NCBI GenBank assembly: GCA_950295325.1
Contig: OX485807.1
Location: 27,189,666-27,253,665 of the forward strand
DNA from: Polytrichum commune
Taxonomy: Eukaryota > Streptophyta > Polytrichopsida > Polytrichales > Polytrichaceae
Direction of reading: 5' to 3'
DNA length: 64,000 nucleotides
Notes under the pieces: model-generated
Seen by the model: only the letters and a program-made list of their open reading frames with translations
Database searches by the model: none
Told to the model about the DNA's origin: nothing
In this document: in pieces, positions 22,825-34,573 of the stretch
How the letters are laid out: every line of letters begins with the position of its first letter
Numbering within the stretch: position 1 is the stretch's first letter
Program-made: the position numbers and the translations under genes

Positions 22825-25725
22825 ATGGGAAACAGTGTTCTTGTAGAGATTGGTGGGTTTCTATGGAGCCATCCGTATGTAACCTGCAGTCTGTTAGTCC
22901 TGTTCACTCCTCCATTTTTTCCTATACTCAAGTTCTTTTTTCCACTCTTGATTTCCACTGCTGTTTTCATTGTTGCGCTGGTGACCATGGGTCCACAAAT
23001 TGAAGGGTCCTCTGATGATGGGTTCGAGCCACATGAGTCTTCAGAAGAGAAGACTTCAGATGGAAAGGGAGAGAATTTAAAGGATGGAGAGAGAGAGTCC
23101 AAGATACAGAAACCTGGCAAGGAAAAGATCACTTGGAGGGACCGGGTTCAGAAATGTAAGCAGACTGGACTGCATTGGATAGAGCAGCAGCTCAGGAATG
23201 ACAATTGGAGGGGAGCTTCACTAAATGATGATAATGTTTCTATTCTTGAGGAGGCTTTTGCTCACAAATTACCAGCAAGGCCTGTAGAGTTCAGAAGCAT
23301 TCCTTCAGAGAAAATCTCTGATAGGAGTGTTCGGGATGAACCTAACCTTGAGAGGGTTCAGGTTCGTGATGTTTCTAAGTCAGAACCATGGGAGTCCTTC
23401 TCTGGAGGAGATTATGAAATGCCACCACCTCCATTCACCCTGGACAACGATACTCGGGATCTTCCCCATGACTTCTTCTCCCCTCACCCAAGTTTCCACA
23501 GGAGATCTCATGAGTCTGACGAAGATATTATGCGTCCACCAATTGAGTTTGACATGCCACCAGTAATTACTGGTCCGGCATCTGTTACAGCTCCATTTAT
23601 GATGAAGGAACCTGAACCTGAACTGGAACCGGAACCTGAACCCGAGCCCGAGCTCGAGCGTGTTATTGGCATTGATACAGATAGTTATGATGATTCTGAT
23701 CACCATGAATGTCATCACGATGATGATGAGTTCACTGAGTCTGAAGACGAAAGGGATCTGAGTCCCAAGATTTTGGCCAAGGTTCCTGCAGAGACTCATG
23801 ACCAGCCGGCAGCTTCCACTGACATACAAGAGGAAGAGACCAGTCTTCCTACTGAGCCTTCTCCTCCTCCTCCTCCTCCTCCTCCTGAATTGGAAGAAGA
23901 CAGTCAGTGTCCTGTGCCAGATCCTGCGGAGCAAACTTCCACCCCTCCTGAGATTCATGGTGAAACTGCTACCCCTTCCATTTCTGTGGAGGAAGAGGTC
24001 TCCATCCCAGCTGCAGATATTGATCCAGAAAGCACTACACCTGCTCTTGATGCACCTGAAGAGCAGTCTGGTCCTGAGCTAGAACCCCATGAAGACGCTG
24101 TTCCTCCTGCCACAATTCTGCATGAGGAGAGATCAATTCTGGCAACAGAGATTCACGAAGAAGCCCTTGTTCCGCTTGTTGCTGTTGAAGAAGGGAGTGT
24201 GAATACTAAAGAGGATGATTCTTCTGATCTTCATGATATACCTGACTTGGTGGATATATCACCTCCAGAGCCTGAAGAACCCGCTCTTGAAGCAGCTGCT
24301 AGTGAAGAATGCGCTCTTGAAGCAGCTGCTCATGAAGAACCCGTTCTTGAAGCAGCTGCTCATGAAGAACCCATTCTTGAAGCAGCTGCTCATGAAGAGC
24401 GCCCTCATGAAGAACCTGCTCTCGAAGCAGCTGCTCATGAAGAACCTGCTCTTGAAGCAGCTGCTCATGAAGAACCTGCTCTTGAAGCAGCTGCTCATGA
24501 AGAACCTGCTCTTGAAGAACCCGCTCATGAAGAACCCACTCGTGAAGAACCCGCTCATGAAGAACCCGCTCATGAAGAACCTGCTCATGAAGAACCCGCT
24601 CATGAAGAAGCTGCCTGTGAAGACAACTTAATTCCTGTGGCCAGTACGCTTGATGATGCAGAGGCGATACAGGCCGTCCATTCTGTTGACAGTGGGCAGC
24701 CTGGTTCGTCAGCAGATGTGGAAGATCATTCTCATGGCAGCCAAGGAACTTCAACGGATTTGCCTGCTCCTTCAGAAATTCAAGAGGAGCCTCCTCAATC
24801 TTTAGAGAGATCATTGTCGATGCCAAGTCCTGAGGAGCTGACAGCAACAGAGGTGGCAGATTCTGCAACTGAAGCAACTCATGAGCCTCCTATGACAACG
24901 GAGGATCCACCAGCAAGTGAAGACATCCACGAACAGCCTCCAGAGTTGGATCATTCTGTATCCCTACCAGCAACACCTTCAGAGAGTGTTCATGCGCGTG
25001 CACCATTAGAACCCATGGTTATACCTACCGATAATTCTGATCACGGACCTGCAAGTCCAGATACAGATATTGGGGGTGACTCCACCCCTGAACGTGAAAT
25101 GAAAGGGAGCCTAGTAGGACAATTATCATCAAGTGAGATAAACAACTCCTTGACTAGTGGGGATGAGGTTGACAGTCCCCGTGCAGTGCCTGCTAAGCTA
25201 TATAGGGAGAAACTCTTATCATTGGACGCATTAGCAAACTCAATTGCTGAGTCTCCAAGTCCTGATACTAAACCTCGTCTGTTAGAAGGGAGTAAAGGTC
25301 AACCACCCACAACTGATGAGAAAGTATCTCAAGTTACTGACAAGCTGAAGGGTTTCATTGAGGATGGGCCGTCAAGACGATTTCAGCCTGATGCACCAGA
25401 ACTTCAAATCACCCCACCATCTGGGCGATTCTCATTGACAGCATCACCCAGCAGATCCTTAATGATATCTCCTGCCAGGAAACCTTCGATTGTACCTCCA
25501 CCACCTGCCAGGAAACCTTCAATTGTGCCTCCACCACCTGCGAGGAACATCCGCCCACAGGTGTCGTCAAGTGACGAGAGTTCTGAGGATGAGGTGGATT
25601 TAGATTCAGACATAGAGATTGTAGGCACAGACTCGGACTCAGACGCTGACTCACTGAATTATGCCAGGCTACGGCCGCCCCCCAAGCTGCCACCCCATTT
25701 GCGCCAAACATCGGCAAGGGCATAG
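22825..25725 (+). CDS. Membrane-anchored, acidic, proline-rich protein of unknown function
   Basis: A single uninterrupted 966-codon exon. I start at the ATG at 22,825 (MGNSVLVEIGG), because upstream in-frame text lacks an ATG and the strong hydrophobic segment follows directly. Residues about 19-54 are hydrophobic and could form one or two membrane helices, so the N-terminus probably anchors the protein in a membrane. A polar region with TWRDRVQKCKQTGLHW at about 98-113 follows. Then come an EPEPELEPEP run (about 262-277), a polyproline run (about 346-354), a long repeat of HEEPALEAAA units (about 487-600), two RKPSIVPPPPA units (about 884-906) and an acidic serine-rich tail (SDESSEDEVDLDSD). 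The layout resembles uncharacterised plant proteins with an N-terminal hydrophobic hairpin and long acidic disordered region; that comparison is from general familiarity. Function unknown. Confidence 0.85.
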   Translation: MGNSVLVEIGGFLWSHPYVTCSLLVLFTPPFFPILKFFFPLLISTAVFIVALVTMGPQIEGSSDDGFEPHESSEEKTSDGKGENLKDGERESKIQKPGKEKITWRDRVQKCKQTGLHWIEQQLRNDNWRGASLNDDNVSILEEAFAHKLPARPVEFRSIPSEKISDRSVRDEPNLERVQVRDVSKSEPWESFSGGDYEMPPPPFTLDNDTRDLPHDFFSPHPSFHRRSHESDEDIMRPPIEFDMPPVITGPASVTAPFMMKEPEPELEPEPEPEPELERVIGIDTDSYDDSDHHECHHDDDEFTESEDERDLSPKILAKVPAETHDQPAASTDIQEEETSLPTEPSPPPPPPPPELEEDSQCPVPDPAEQTSTPPEIHGETATPSISVEEEVSIPAADIDPESTTPALDAPEEQSGPELEPHEDAVPPATILHEERSILATEIHEEALVPLVAVEEGSVNTKEDDSSDLHDIPDLVDISPPEPEEPALEAAASEECALEAAAHEEPVLEAAAHEEPILEAAAHEERPHEEPALEAAAHEEPALEAAAHEEPALEAAAHEEPALEEPAHEEPTREEPAHEEPAHEEPAHEEPAHEEAACEDNLIPVASTLDDAEAIQAVHSVDSGQPGSSADVEDHSHGSQGTSTDLPAPSEIQEEPPQSLERSLSMPSPEELTATEVADSATEATHEPPMTTEDPPASEDIHEQPPELDHSVSLPATPSESVHARAPLEPMVIPTDNSDHGPASPDTDIGGDSTPEREMKGSLVGQLSSSEINNSLTSGDEVDSPRAVPAKLYREKLLSLDALANSIAESPSPDTKPRLLEGSKGQPPTTDEKVSQVTDKLKGFIEDGPSRRFQPDAPELQITPPSGRFSLTASPSRSLMISPARKPSIVPPPPARKPSIVPPPPARNIRPQVSSSDESSEDEVDLDSDIEIVGTDSDSDADSLNYARLRPPPKLPPHLRQTSARA
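24275..24625 (+). repeat. In-frame minisatellite in gene 1 (30-bp and 15-bp units)
   Basis: The unit CATGAAGAACCTGCTCTTGA plus AGCAGCTGCT encodes HEEPALEAAA and repeats about eight times. It then collapses to 15-bp units encoding HEEPA-type pentapeptides. All units are multiples of three, so length change keeps the frame. This also produces long spurious open frames on the other strand. Confidence 0.88.
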
Positions 25726-27480
25726 ATTTAGTTTTTAGATCAACTTGGGAATTTGTAAAAAGTAGAGATTCTAGTTGCTGCAACAGGTACCTGTATTTCC
25801 CCTTTTCTATTGAAGGGATCTCGAAGTAGTCACCGCTGCCCTTGGCTTCCCAGACCTGGAAGCCAGATGCTCAAGAGTTTTAGAGTGTTGCTACCTGTTA
25901 AAGCATATCTTGGAACATTCGTAAGCTGTATCAATACAACTTGGCAATAGCCTCAATTGCAATGCTTTTGACTCAGCAGCTCTTTGGGTTTGGAACAGCC
26001 TCAGATGATCTACCACTGCACAGTCAGGTGAGAAATTCGCACTTGGGCTGTTCCAGGGTTCAGATTATTGATGCTGTCTTGGTTTTACAGGTGAAGCAGT
26101 TGACTCCTTTCTGTCTCATGATCAAATTTTCTTACGGTATTCAATGCATCAATCTTGCTGGTACTAGCTGGCTGGTAGGTAATCTTCTGTGTTTGCTTTC
26201 TGACTTGAAATTTTTGTCCTTCATAACGTCTTTGAAGTTAATTTCTATACTTCAACTTCTGTAGAGTGCGGCAGAGCGGACCCCCTCAGGCTTCCCTTAG
26301 TCTCTTGGGGCAGGTCACTTGCGCCATACTACCTAGTAAGGTTTGCAAGGACCACTAGGTTGTGCAGGCCATTGTGTTTTAAGGTTCTTGCAGGAAATCA
26401 TAAGGGTGTTAACCCCACCTGTTTGGATTTCATTTTTTTAGTGAAAGTTGAACAGCTAGAAGGTGACGAGTGGGAAGGAGGTAATGAGATTAGAATGTTG
26501 GAGGAGGCAACAACCCAAGGAAAGGATAGTGCTGGCCATCTTGTTTTAAGGTTTTTGCAAGGAATCTTAAGGGTTCACCCCGCATGTTTGGGTTTCTTTT
26601 TGTATTATTCAAACAGTGAGCAGGTAGAAGGTATAATCAGCAGGTATAAGTAGGGAGGTAGTGAGATTGGAAGATTGCAGAGGCGACCATCCAAGGAAAT
26701 GGCAGGCGTAGAGAGATTGGGGCCCCTGTGGAGCACTTGCCCCCAGTTATTCCATATCTAATTCTAGCAAGGCAATGCACCTGCAGCAGATGTTCTTCAC
26801 ACTGTAAGGGCTCCTCACGAGGACAAAGACTGAATGGTAACCTCTCACCAATTTTTTTTGAAGAGGTTGCTCCAGTAGCTCTTTTGAGATATTTTGTGGT
26901 TTCTTGCAGCGTCTAGCAATGAGGTCATTTTTTTTCTTCTGTTTCCTCCTCCAGACTTGCATAGTTTATGAATGGGATTGCAAGACACCGTGGGTGAAAG
27001 TTATCGTTTGTACATGATGCAACTCTTTTTTTCTTTTTCTTTTCTGAATGACCTATCTGTATCCTGGATATTCAACCCTACTCTTGAAGGACTATCAACA
27101 ATAACATACTTTGTGATTCTTCTACATTTCTTAGGTTTCCATGTCCAGTTTCAACAATACCTTAATTTTATGGTAGAGGTATCTGTGGACCGATGAAGAA
27201 GGCCCACCTACTGCACTTACCTTCAATTGGACCTGATTCACATTCTGAGAATTACTGTACAGGAGCAAAATGAGAGACACGCAACCGAATTGGACCCAAG
27301 TCAGAAAATCTGCACTAAGCTTAGGTACGGAGTTTGAGAAGTGTTTGAGTTCTATAGAGACCAAGATATGTGGGAGTTTTGTGTTCACTCTTTGTAATTG
27401 AGCACCTATGATTTGAGTGTTCTTTGTCAAGGCTTGTCGTTCAGAACAAACAGACACGACAAAGACACATGTTCAGGATG
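25726..27480 (+). other. Downstream region of gene 1
   Basis: Probable 3' untranslated and flanking sequence. No further coding exon is recognisable. T-rich plus-strand composition continues to about 27.2 kb, so a spliced 3' region is possible. A polyadenylation site cannot be placed with confidence. Confidence 0.4.
26366..26705 (+). repeat. Tandem duplication, period about 166 bp
   Basis: GGCCATTGTGTTTTAAGG (26,368) and GGCCATCTTGTTTTAAGG (26,534) start two units. Both continue through TTGCAGGAAATC-like text, AAGGGTG/TTCACCCC, a GAACAGCTAGAAGG / GAGCAGGTAGAAGG block and TAATGAGATT / TAGTGAGATT. It lies downstream of gene 1. Confidence 0.7.
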
Positions 27481-27489
27481 ACAGTGAAT

Positions 27490-27745
27490 TCCATGCTCAA
27501 ATTATAGACATCATTCTAGGTTCCACAGGGAACACAACTCGGAGGGCATATGTGGTCAACTTAAAGAGAAAGAGAATCTTCACTTCGATCTCTTATAACT
27601 CTGTTTGCATACACCGATGCCAGTTCTGAAGCTTGAAATGAGAATCTATGGATGTTGCAATTGCTAAGTGGAAGAATTGGCAATTCCCAACCCAATTCAA
27701 CTCCCACAATTGTCTGTAGAGTTTGAGTGCCCATTATAGGGTCAC
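27490..27745 (+). repeat. Old dispersed repeat, family C copy 2
   Basis: Shares CATTCTAGGTTCCACAGGGAAC, CTTCGATCTCTTATAACTC and CAACTCCCACAATTG-like blocks with segments at 4.2, 31.8 and 48.3 kb. Diverged and of unknown class. Confidence 0.45.
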
Positions 27746-27974
27746 ACTTGAACAAAATTTTACCATGACAACTGACCACAAGGTGGATGCGACTTAAATG
27801 GTTACTTATTGAGACGACCTCACTTCTTGTAGGATATGAAACACACAATCTTTACAATATGATTAGCGATTCCAAATCACAGCCATAGCCACTTTCCTCA
27901 TGATTTTGGGAGCTAATATGAATATCTTGTTCATCATCAAAGTGAGGATTCTTGTGCTCGTTCAATGGTCATCT

Positions 27975-28150
27975 AGGTCCCTCCCCCCTCCCAATTATGT
28001 TGACTAGTAAGCCTAGAATGGTTATCGTATTGTGAGCATGAAGTCCAATTTTGTTTAAAGACATGTCTTTTTGGTATCCATTGTTAGAGTCACATCTAAC
28101 CACATACCGAGTATAGGGTGCAATGGTATTGCCTAGTTTGCGGTGTTAAC
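27975..28150 (-). repeat. Family D-related fragment
   Basis: GAAGTCCAATTTTGTTTAAA and AGACATGTCTTTTTGGTATCC resemble the family D core near 17.2 and 52.3 kb. Boundaries are not defined. Confidence 0.35.
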
Positions 28151-28240
28151 TTAATGATCGTTTAAAAAAATTAATTAATTGACCGAATGCCACCCCTAAC
28201 TTGTTTGGAGGCCTCACCACTTGGTCAATGTGCTATTTTT

Positions 28241-28523
28241 TGTTTGTTTTATGAAAATTTAGTTAATGCCTTTTACTTTCACAAGTATTCATACATATTC
28301 AAATTAATAAAGGTGACTTAATGTAATTAAGTGTATCAAGCCTAATTAAATATAATTTAATTGTAAATTATGCTTACCAAAGTAATCAAGCCTAATTATG
28401 TCTAAAATGCACTTACTTGAATTAATTATGTTAATACATTCAATCACGCTCGATTAGTTTGAATATGTATGAATACTTGTGAAAGTAGAAGGCATTAACT
28501 AAACTATTACATACTAAACAAAC
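28241..28523. mobile_element. AT-rich inverted-repeat element, 46-bp arms with one mismatch
   Basis: Arms 28,258-28,303 (TTTAGTTAATGCCTTTTACT onward) and 28,458-28,503 are inverse copies with one mismatch in 46. Weaker similarity (GTTTGTTT..) extends outwards to about 28,241 and 28,523. The loop holds two AAGCCTAATTA direct repeats. It may be a young MITE or a hairpin RNA source. No clear target duplication. Confidence 0.72.
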
Positions 28524-28867
28524 TAAATATAAGTTTCATTTAAGAATGACAGAAGACCCTTTCAAATGGTAAGTCACATAAATTATAAATTCAATGCTAA
28601 TGAGAAATTTGTAATAATTTTTATTTCCAAGTTCATTACATGCTTTATTGACATTCATTTACATGCTTTCAGTTTCATTTTGGGAATGCAACCCTGATCA
28701 ATTGCTTATTTGTTAAGGGGTACTGAACACATATATTGAATTAAAGGCCTTCAAGGTAAAGTGCACTCAATATGGGATTTGTGGACAAGTGGCCTTCAAG
28801 AATGCAAGGGTGATTTTTTGGGAGAATCAAGTAAGGTGGGAAACAATTTTCAATTGGGATAAAAATC

Positions 28868-28885
28868 ATATATATATATATATAT
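28868..28885. repeat. (AT)n microsatellite
   Basis: Nine uninterrupted AT units. Confidence 0.9.
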
Positions 28886-28994
28886 GTTGCAGGGGTGAAA
28901 GGGGTGCCATATTGCGGGCCTTGGCCCCTTCCCCCCATGATGGGGTCATGGCTCAGTTGGTTGGGGCCCACCCAAATAGCATGAGCACTAGCCC

Positions 28995-29360
28995 TAACCA
29001 ACTTGGTGAGGGTATTTAGAGCCAAGTTAGTGTGTAATTAGCTCATCGGGTATCGGTTCCAATACACATGATGAGTGTGTAAAGATAAATTTAGAGGTAA
29101 TTTGTAGACAACATTTTCTTCTATAATAAGAGTTGTTCAGCTCTAAAACGAGACCTTTTGAAATCTATCATAGAATACTCTAGGAGAACATTTTTAAAAA
29201 ACCATAACTAATTCAAAAAAAAATTAAATTTAAAACATTAGGGTAGATTTTTGTTCACTTCCTCTACATGGGAAAAAACTTCATGCCAAAAGACAATGTA
29301 CATAAATAGATCAAATTGCTCAACATGCAGATGACAAAAATAGGGCAACATACCTTAACC
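28995..29360 (+). repeat. Dispersed repeat family H, copy B
   Basis: Matches 8,805-9,450 from GAGGGTATTTAGAGCCAAG through GATGAGTGTGTAAAGATAAA, ACCTTTTGAAATCTATCATA and AATAGATCAAATTGCTCAAC. No termini seen. Confidence 0.65.
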
Positions 29361-31784
29361 CAAATGAATACCCTAACAAGAATGAACAAGGGAGTCATTG
29401 AGGACTCTCACCATATAACTAAAATGGATAAAAATGTGAATTGGATGAAACCAACAGATATCGTCAAATAGTTCTCTAAACTTTAGGGCCCCCTTTTGTT
29501 ACATCTACCTTTACTCCAAAATTCTTAATATCCTTTTTTAAATGTACACATTTGGGGGGGAAATAATACCTCTCCCTTATATATACAATATCTACGCTAA
29601 TGCCTCAAATAATATACCTTCTTACACTCACAGTAGTTTGTATGTGGTATGAAGAGTCCCCCCCTAGGGTCACCCAAAACCATTTGGAGGGTACGATGTT
29701 TACAAGGTGAACATTCTCATAATCAATATGTACTTATTATGCAAGATTTTAAGGGTGTTGGCTATGGGGGTTGACTTGCTTTAAGGTGCTTCTACCTTAA
29801 TTTAAATTGGATGCAAGTGGAGCTCCATAGAGGAACCACATAACTTATGTCACCTTCACATTTTCTTGCAATGTTGCATACATGACAAGCCCATGGTTGT
29901 CACTAAAGAAAACATGAGGCCCTCCCTAATTGCATTATATTAAAGAGGTTGAGGCATAACAATTCTTAGCTCCTTAATTGTGTTTCGTGGGACCATGTAT
30001 TAGGCGAGCAAAATTCTCCTTTAATTCCGAGATTCCTTGTTCATGGGGAGCACTCAAGTTGTGTATTATAGAGTTTTTGACAATTAGCAATAGTTTATCA
30101 TAGTTTGTTAACCTATGTTTGACACAGGTATAGTGTGTGCGATTAATGCATAGTGACAAGATGATATTTTGTATGAATTCATTTATCTTGCACATGTGAT
30201 CACCTTGATGATACACTCACCAAAATTGCAAAAAGAATCTTATAATTTTAATTTTATAAAAAACAATTTATTTTTGAAAAGTATTGTTGAGATAATTTCA
30301 GCTTTTATTTATACCTTATTTGCATGAATAGGGGAAATTATTTCCAAGAACTCTACTTTGGAAATAAACACCATTTGAGGATTAAAAGTCAATAGTTTTT
30401 AGTGAATATAATGATTCCACTTGGAAAAATGTTCACCAATTGGGAGGTTGGCTATGGGCTCAATGGAGAACTGTAAATAATATGATGAACCCAAATCCAC
30501 TTTCCATAACATCATATGCTATAAATCTTGCACACAACCCCCCCCCCCCAATAATAATAATAAATAAAATAAAATAATCTTAAAAAGGATCTCTAAAACG
30601 GTGCTAAAGGGGTAGTTCCCCTAAGTTCAAGACCAGAGTGTGGTCTCGGATAGCATTAGGGGTTGAGGTCACCATCGTTAATGATTGTAGAGGGAATGGT
30701 CCTTGCAAATTTATGCATAAGAGTTAACATTTTCCTATAAAATTCAACCCCCTACATCTTTAAGCTTGTTACATCTTAAATGTCTTGAAATACAATAATT
30801 TGGAGATCTTTAAAGCTAATTCCAATGTCAATTTTTTTTTTAAAAAAAAACCTCACCTCCGTGCTACATTGTCCATGCTTACATGTTTTACCGAGTCATT
30901 GGTTTTAGGGCAAGAAGATGTTTTGCATGAAGTATCTCCTGAGGGGCTCCAGAGAACTCCTTTTTGAGATTAAAGTACAATATTTCTGAATTTGATATGT
31001 AGATGTGGAATAGGAAACCCGAGAACAGGGGGCGGGGGGGGACTTTGAAGAGTGTTTCTTCCTCTCAAAGGTGAACACGTTTAACATAGGCAGACAACAA
31101 CAACATACTCAGCTCCCTAAAGGGCAACCACTAGGATCCCCAACACGGCTGGTTGAGAATAACCAATTCACACTAGAACACTCACACTACGATTAGATGG
31201 ACCATAGTGGTAGAGTGCAACATAGCACAACTGCTAGGAAAGGTCACCCATCCTGATATTATTTTGACCTTAGGAGGCTTGACCTCGGAGTTCCCGTGCC
31301 TAGGGTTTCCACCACTATGGATTGGTGGGTTGAGTGGGATCAATGAGCAATAGGAAATGCTATAATAACCTCAAGTACAAGTTGAGACATGATGTCAATG
31401 ATTATGTTGGTCGAACGTGTGCAAGTTTAAAACAACACACAATATACGACGGCCCCCCTTTGCCGGTAAGGTAACACGGGTCTTCATTAGATTTGTGCAA
31501 GGATCTCAATGTCAAAAACCTTATCTCCTTCTATTTGTGGTTAAGTTATTCCATTTGTGGTTGTCAATCTTGATGATCTAACATTTGTTGCGTCTCTTGG
31601 TCTTCGTGGCCTTTGTGGGTCTTATGTGGTCCTTCTCCTTGGTAGGTACCTCTATTTGGATGGTATATGGCAAGTTTTTTTTAATAATTCATTTTATTTA
31701 AAAAAGATTAGACATAAAAAACCACGTACTACTGTAAAATTGGGTTATACGTTTATAGGTATTATTATCATGGTTAATTGATAG
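29361..31784. other. Intergenic, no gene recognised
   Basis: AT-rich sequence. It holds a C run at about 30,538-30,549 next to (AAT)n, and short A/T tracts near 30,830-30,850. No recognisable gene or complete element. Confidence 0.45.
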
Positions 31785-31990
31785 TATAATTAGGGAGGAC
31801 TTATGTGATCCATTCATAACTAAAAGAATATTCACTTTGACCTCTTATCACTTTTGCATGTCACCTTTGATTCTATAACTTTCAATGATTGTTTGTGTGA
31901 TTTAAAACAACTCACTAGACGAGACAATGCTTGGTTTGATCCAACAATCAAAATTGTATGTGGAGTTGGAAGTGCCCACAACATGCCCAC
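31785..31990 (+). repeat. Old dispersed repeat, family C copy 3
   Basis: TTGACCTCTTATCACTTTTG, then GATCCAACAATCAAAATTG and GTGGAGTTGGAAGTGCCC, match the order of blocks in the 4.2-kb and 48.3-kb copies. Confidence 0.5.
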
Positions 31991-33054
31991 TATGAGTCCA
32001 TGTATTGTTGATGTGCACATCTGGCATTTCATGAATTGTTAATGTTAGCAACCAACTTAGAGGTGTAACTTTTTGGCCTTTCAGCGAGTCAGTTAAGTTG
32101 GTTGGCACAACTACGTAGATGCTTGAGGAATGGTAGATGGTTGTGTGCACACTTACCCTATAAGTGAGCACTTCTTTTGGGAGAATTTATTCTTTGCACG
32201 AAATAACCACTAAGGAGTCACATACTATTCTTCAAGCAAGTTTCTTGTTTGCAATAAGGTTATTACACCTATTTAATGTGTTTTAGCGAGTTTGGATATT
32301 TACAGTGATTTGGTTTATATGTTGGTAGCCTCTTTGAATGAGCTTCTTGAAGTGGATTTGAAAGCCATGCAACTCATAATATTTGAATCATATCTCACTT
32401 CTTTATGGAATTTACGAGTCAAAAGTTCCCATGACCCACTATGGTCACATGGGGGCATCCATTTATACTGCCCATCTTAGTCACCCCCACCTTTTAAAGT
32501 GCTATTTGACTAACTTGTTATGATCTTGTCTACCACCTCATAACTTAAGTGTGAAACTATGGGACCGCAACTGACATGCTAGACTTGCTTCCAATGCTTT
32601 GCAAACGGTTCATTGAACTGCAATATTGGCAAATCCCATGACCTTACCTTTGTTCAAGACTCCACTCACTTGTTTATCTCGCAAATATGTTGAACATTGG
32701 ATTATAATGCGTGCACACATGTTATGTTGTTCCTTTCAAGGTCTTTGTGTTATGAGACCATGTACCATATGTTTCATGTCCATCATACCCTCAATTTGAG
32801 GTGTCCATTTTAGGTCACAAACCAAAATACGACTCTACACATGTAATACAATCACAAACTATGTACACTAAAACCATGTGGTACGCGGTATACTTCACAT
32901 GGTGTACATCAAGATGGGGATCCCTTCTTGTTTTTCCTCGGTTTTTTTGCGGGAATTTCTTTACTTTCTTAAAATTGAAAAAAAAGAAAAAGTTTGGCCT
33001 AATGTGTACTAGTAGTGATGAATCAAGATTTCATAGGGACCTAGCATTTGTGAT
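31991..33054. other. Intergenic, no feature recognised
   Basis: No supported gene, RNA or element. Confidence 0.4.
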
Positions 33055-33480
33055 AACGTTCCACCCTCTTGCAATGCCTCCATTGGGCTAGAGATTTGTG
33101 GTGTCATTGTAATGTCATCCACGTAAACTCATCCCTTGGGAAAGTGAAAATGTATGAAACGAAATACTCTACAACATCATCATTTCTATTTTCATACAAG
33201 TTGACCCCGAAATAGGATCATATTCGCCATATTAACCTAGTCTTAAAGAAATTAATCAACCCTAAACCTCAAGGAGAGAAAAAAATGTCGTTAACGAGCG
33301 TACCTCTCACCCATCCAACATAAAGACTCGATTCCCTATAAGTTTATTGTCGATTCATCTCAAGTACATTATTTCGGGACCTTTAGAGTTAATTCCGATG
33401 TCAAATGAACTGAAAAAGGTAATCTCCTGATGTCATGCTATTTAAAGACTTTTATGTTGGATGAATGAAAGGTATGCTTG
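33055..33480 (+). repeat. Dispersed repeat family E, copy 2
   Basis: GAGATTTGTGGTGTCATTG, CCTTGGGAAAGTGAAAATG and CTTTTATGTTGGATGAATG recur from the 14.5-14.97 kb region. Very diverged. Confidence 0.4.
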
Positions 33481-33580
33481 TATACAATAATTCCCGCTCT
33501 CCCAACCTCGGCAGCTTGTTCATCCATGGCAGATGAACCCCTTCATCCATGGTGGACGAGTCTATACATACACCCACTTA

Positions 33581-34079
33581 GGGCCACTTCACACACAAGA
33601 CTGAGATCCCATGACCGATACACTTCAAGCACCCTCATTGGTGGAAAAGGCGGAGCCGGTCCAAGTTCGCTTCACATTAAGCTTGATGGACCAATGAAGT
33701 ATGTGAATGCAAGATGGATGTAAAGTCTACAAGGATTCCTACATGGCATCGAATGGATCATGTTTCATGGTCACTTGGATTATTTTTAAAAACCACTTCT
33801 TGGAGGTAAGCCTAACACAAAACTGGGAGACCATGGCACTCCGAACGCTCACAACTATTGGTTTATTCTATTTTATCATGTCTGAGGACCCGCATGAATA
33901 GACATTCATTGGAATAGCATTTGGTTGAGGGCCCGGTTACATATGACTTCACACTACACTTGAGGGTCCGTGACCACACTACATGGTTTTGGAGGTGTCT
34001 TGGGATGGCCTTTGGACACTTTTATTTGGGCTCTCACAATTTCATGGTCACGGCTCTTGGCTTGTGTGTGAAGTGACCC
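33581..34079 (+). mobile_element. Harbinger/Tourist-like MITE, family A copy 4
   Basis: Begins GGGCCACTTCACACAC after TTA (33,578-33,580) and ends GTGTGTGAAGTGACCC. The following TTG (34,080-34,082) is probably a mutated TTA shared with copy 5, which starts immediately. It is 499 bp, uninterrupted, and lies about 600 bp upstream of the ACGT-box cluster of gene 2. Confidence 0.87.
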
Positions 34080-34082
34080 TTG

Positions 34083-34573
34083 GGGCCACTTCACACATGA
34101 GACTGAGAGCCCGTGACCATCCCACTTCAAGCACTCTCATTAATTAGTGGAAAAGGCGGAGCAGGTCCAAGTTCGCTTCACACTACGCTCAAGGGACCAA
34201 TGGAGTATGTGAATGCAAGATGGATGTAAAGTCTACACGAATTCCTACATGACATCAAGATAACGTTTCATGGTCACTTGGATTATTTTCAAAAACCACT
34301 TCTTGGAGGTAGGCCTCACACAAAACCGGGAGACCATGGCACTCCAAATATTCACAACTGCTAAATTAGTCTATTTTATCATGTATGGGACCCGCATGAA
34401 TGAAAATCATTGAAATAGCATTTGGTTGAGGGCCCAATCACATATGCCTTCACACTACTCTTGGGGATCCGTGACCACACTACGTAATCTTGGGACGACG
34501 GCCTTTGGACACTTTCTTTTGGGTTTCTCACAATTTCATGGTCATGGCTCTTGGCTCATGTGTGAAGTGGCCC
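34083..34573 (+). mobile_element. Harbinger/Tourist-like MITE, family A copy 5
   Basis: Begins GGGCCACTTCACACATGAG and ends CTCATGTGTGAAGTGGCCC, followed by TTA (34,574-34,576). It is in the same orientation as copy 4, separated only by the shared target triplet. This copy is nearest to gene 2, ending about 125 bp before the CRE-like palindrome. Confidence 0.87.

Noticed and set aside
24259-24877. Long open frames on the minus strand over gene 1
   Set aside because: They are produced by the 30-bp and 15-bp in-frame minisatellite, which keeps every frame open.
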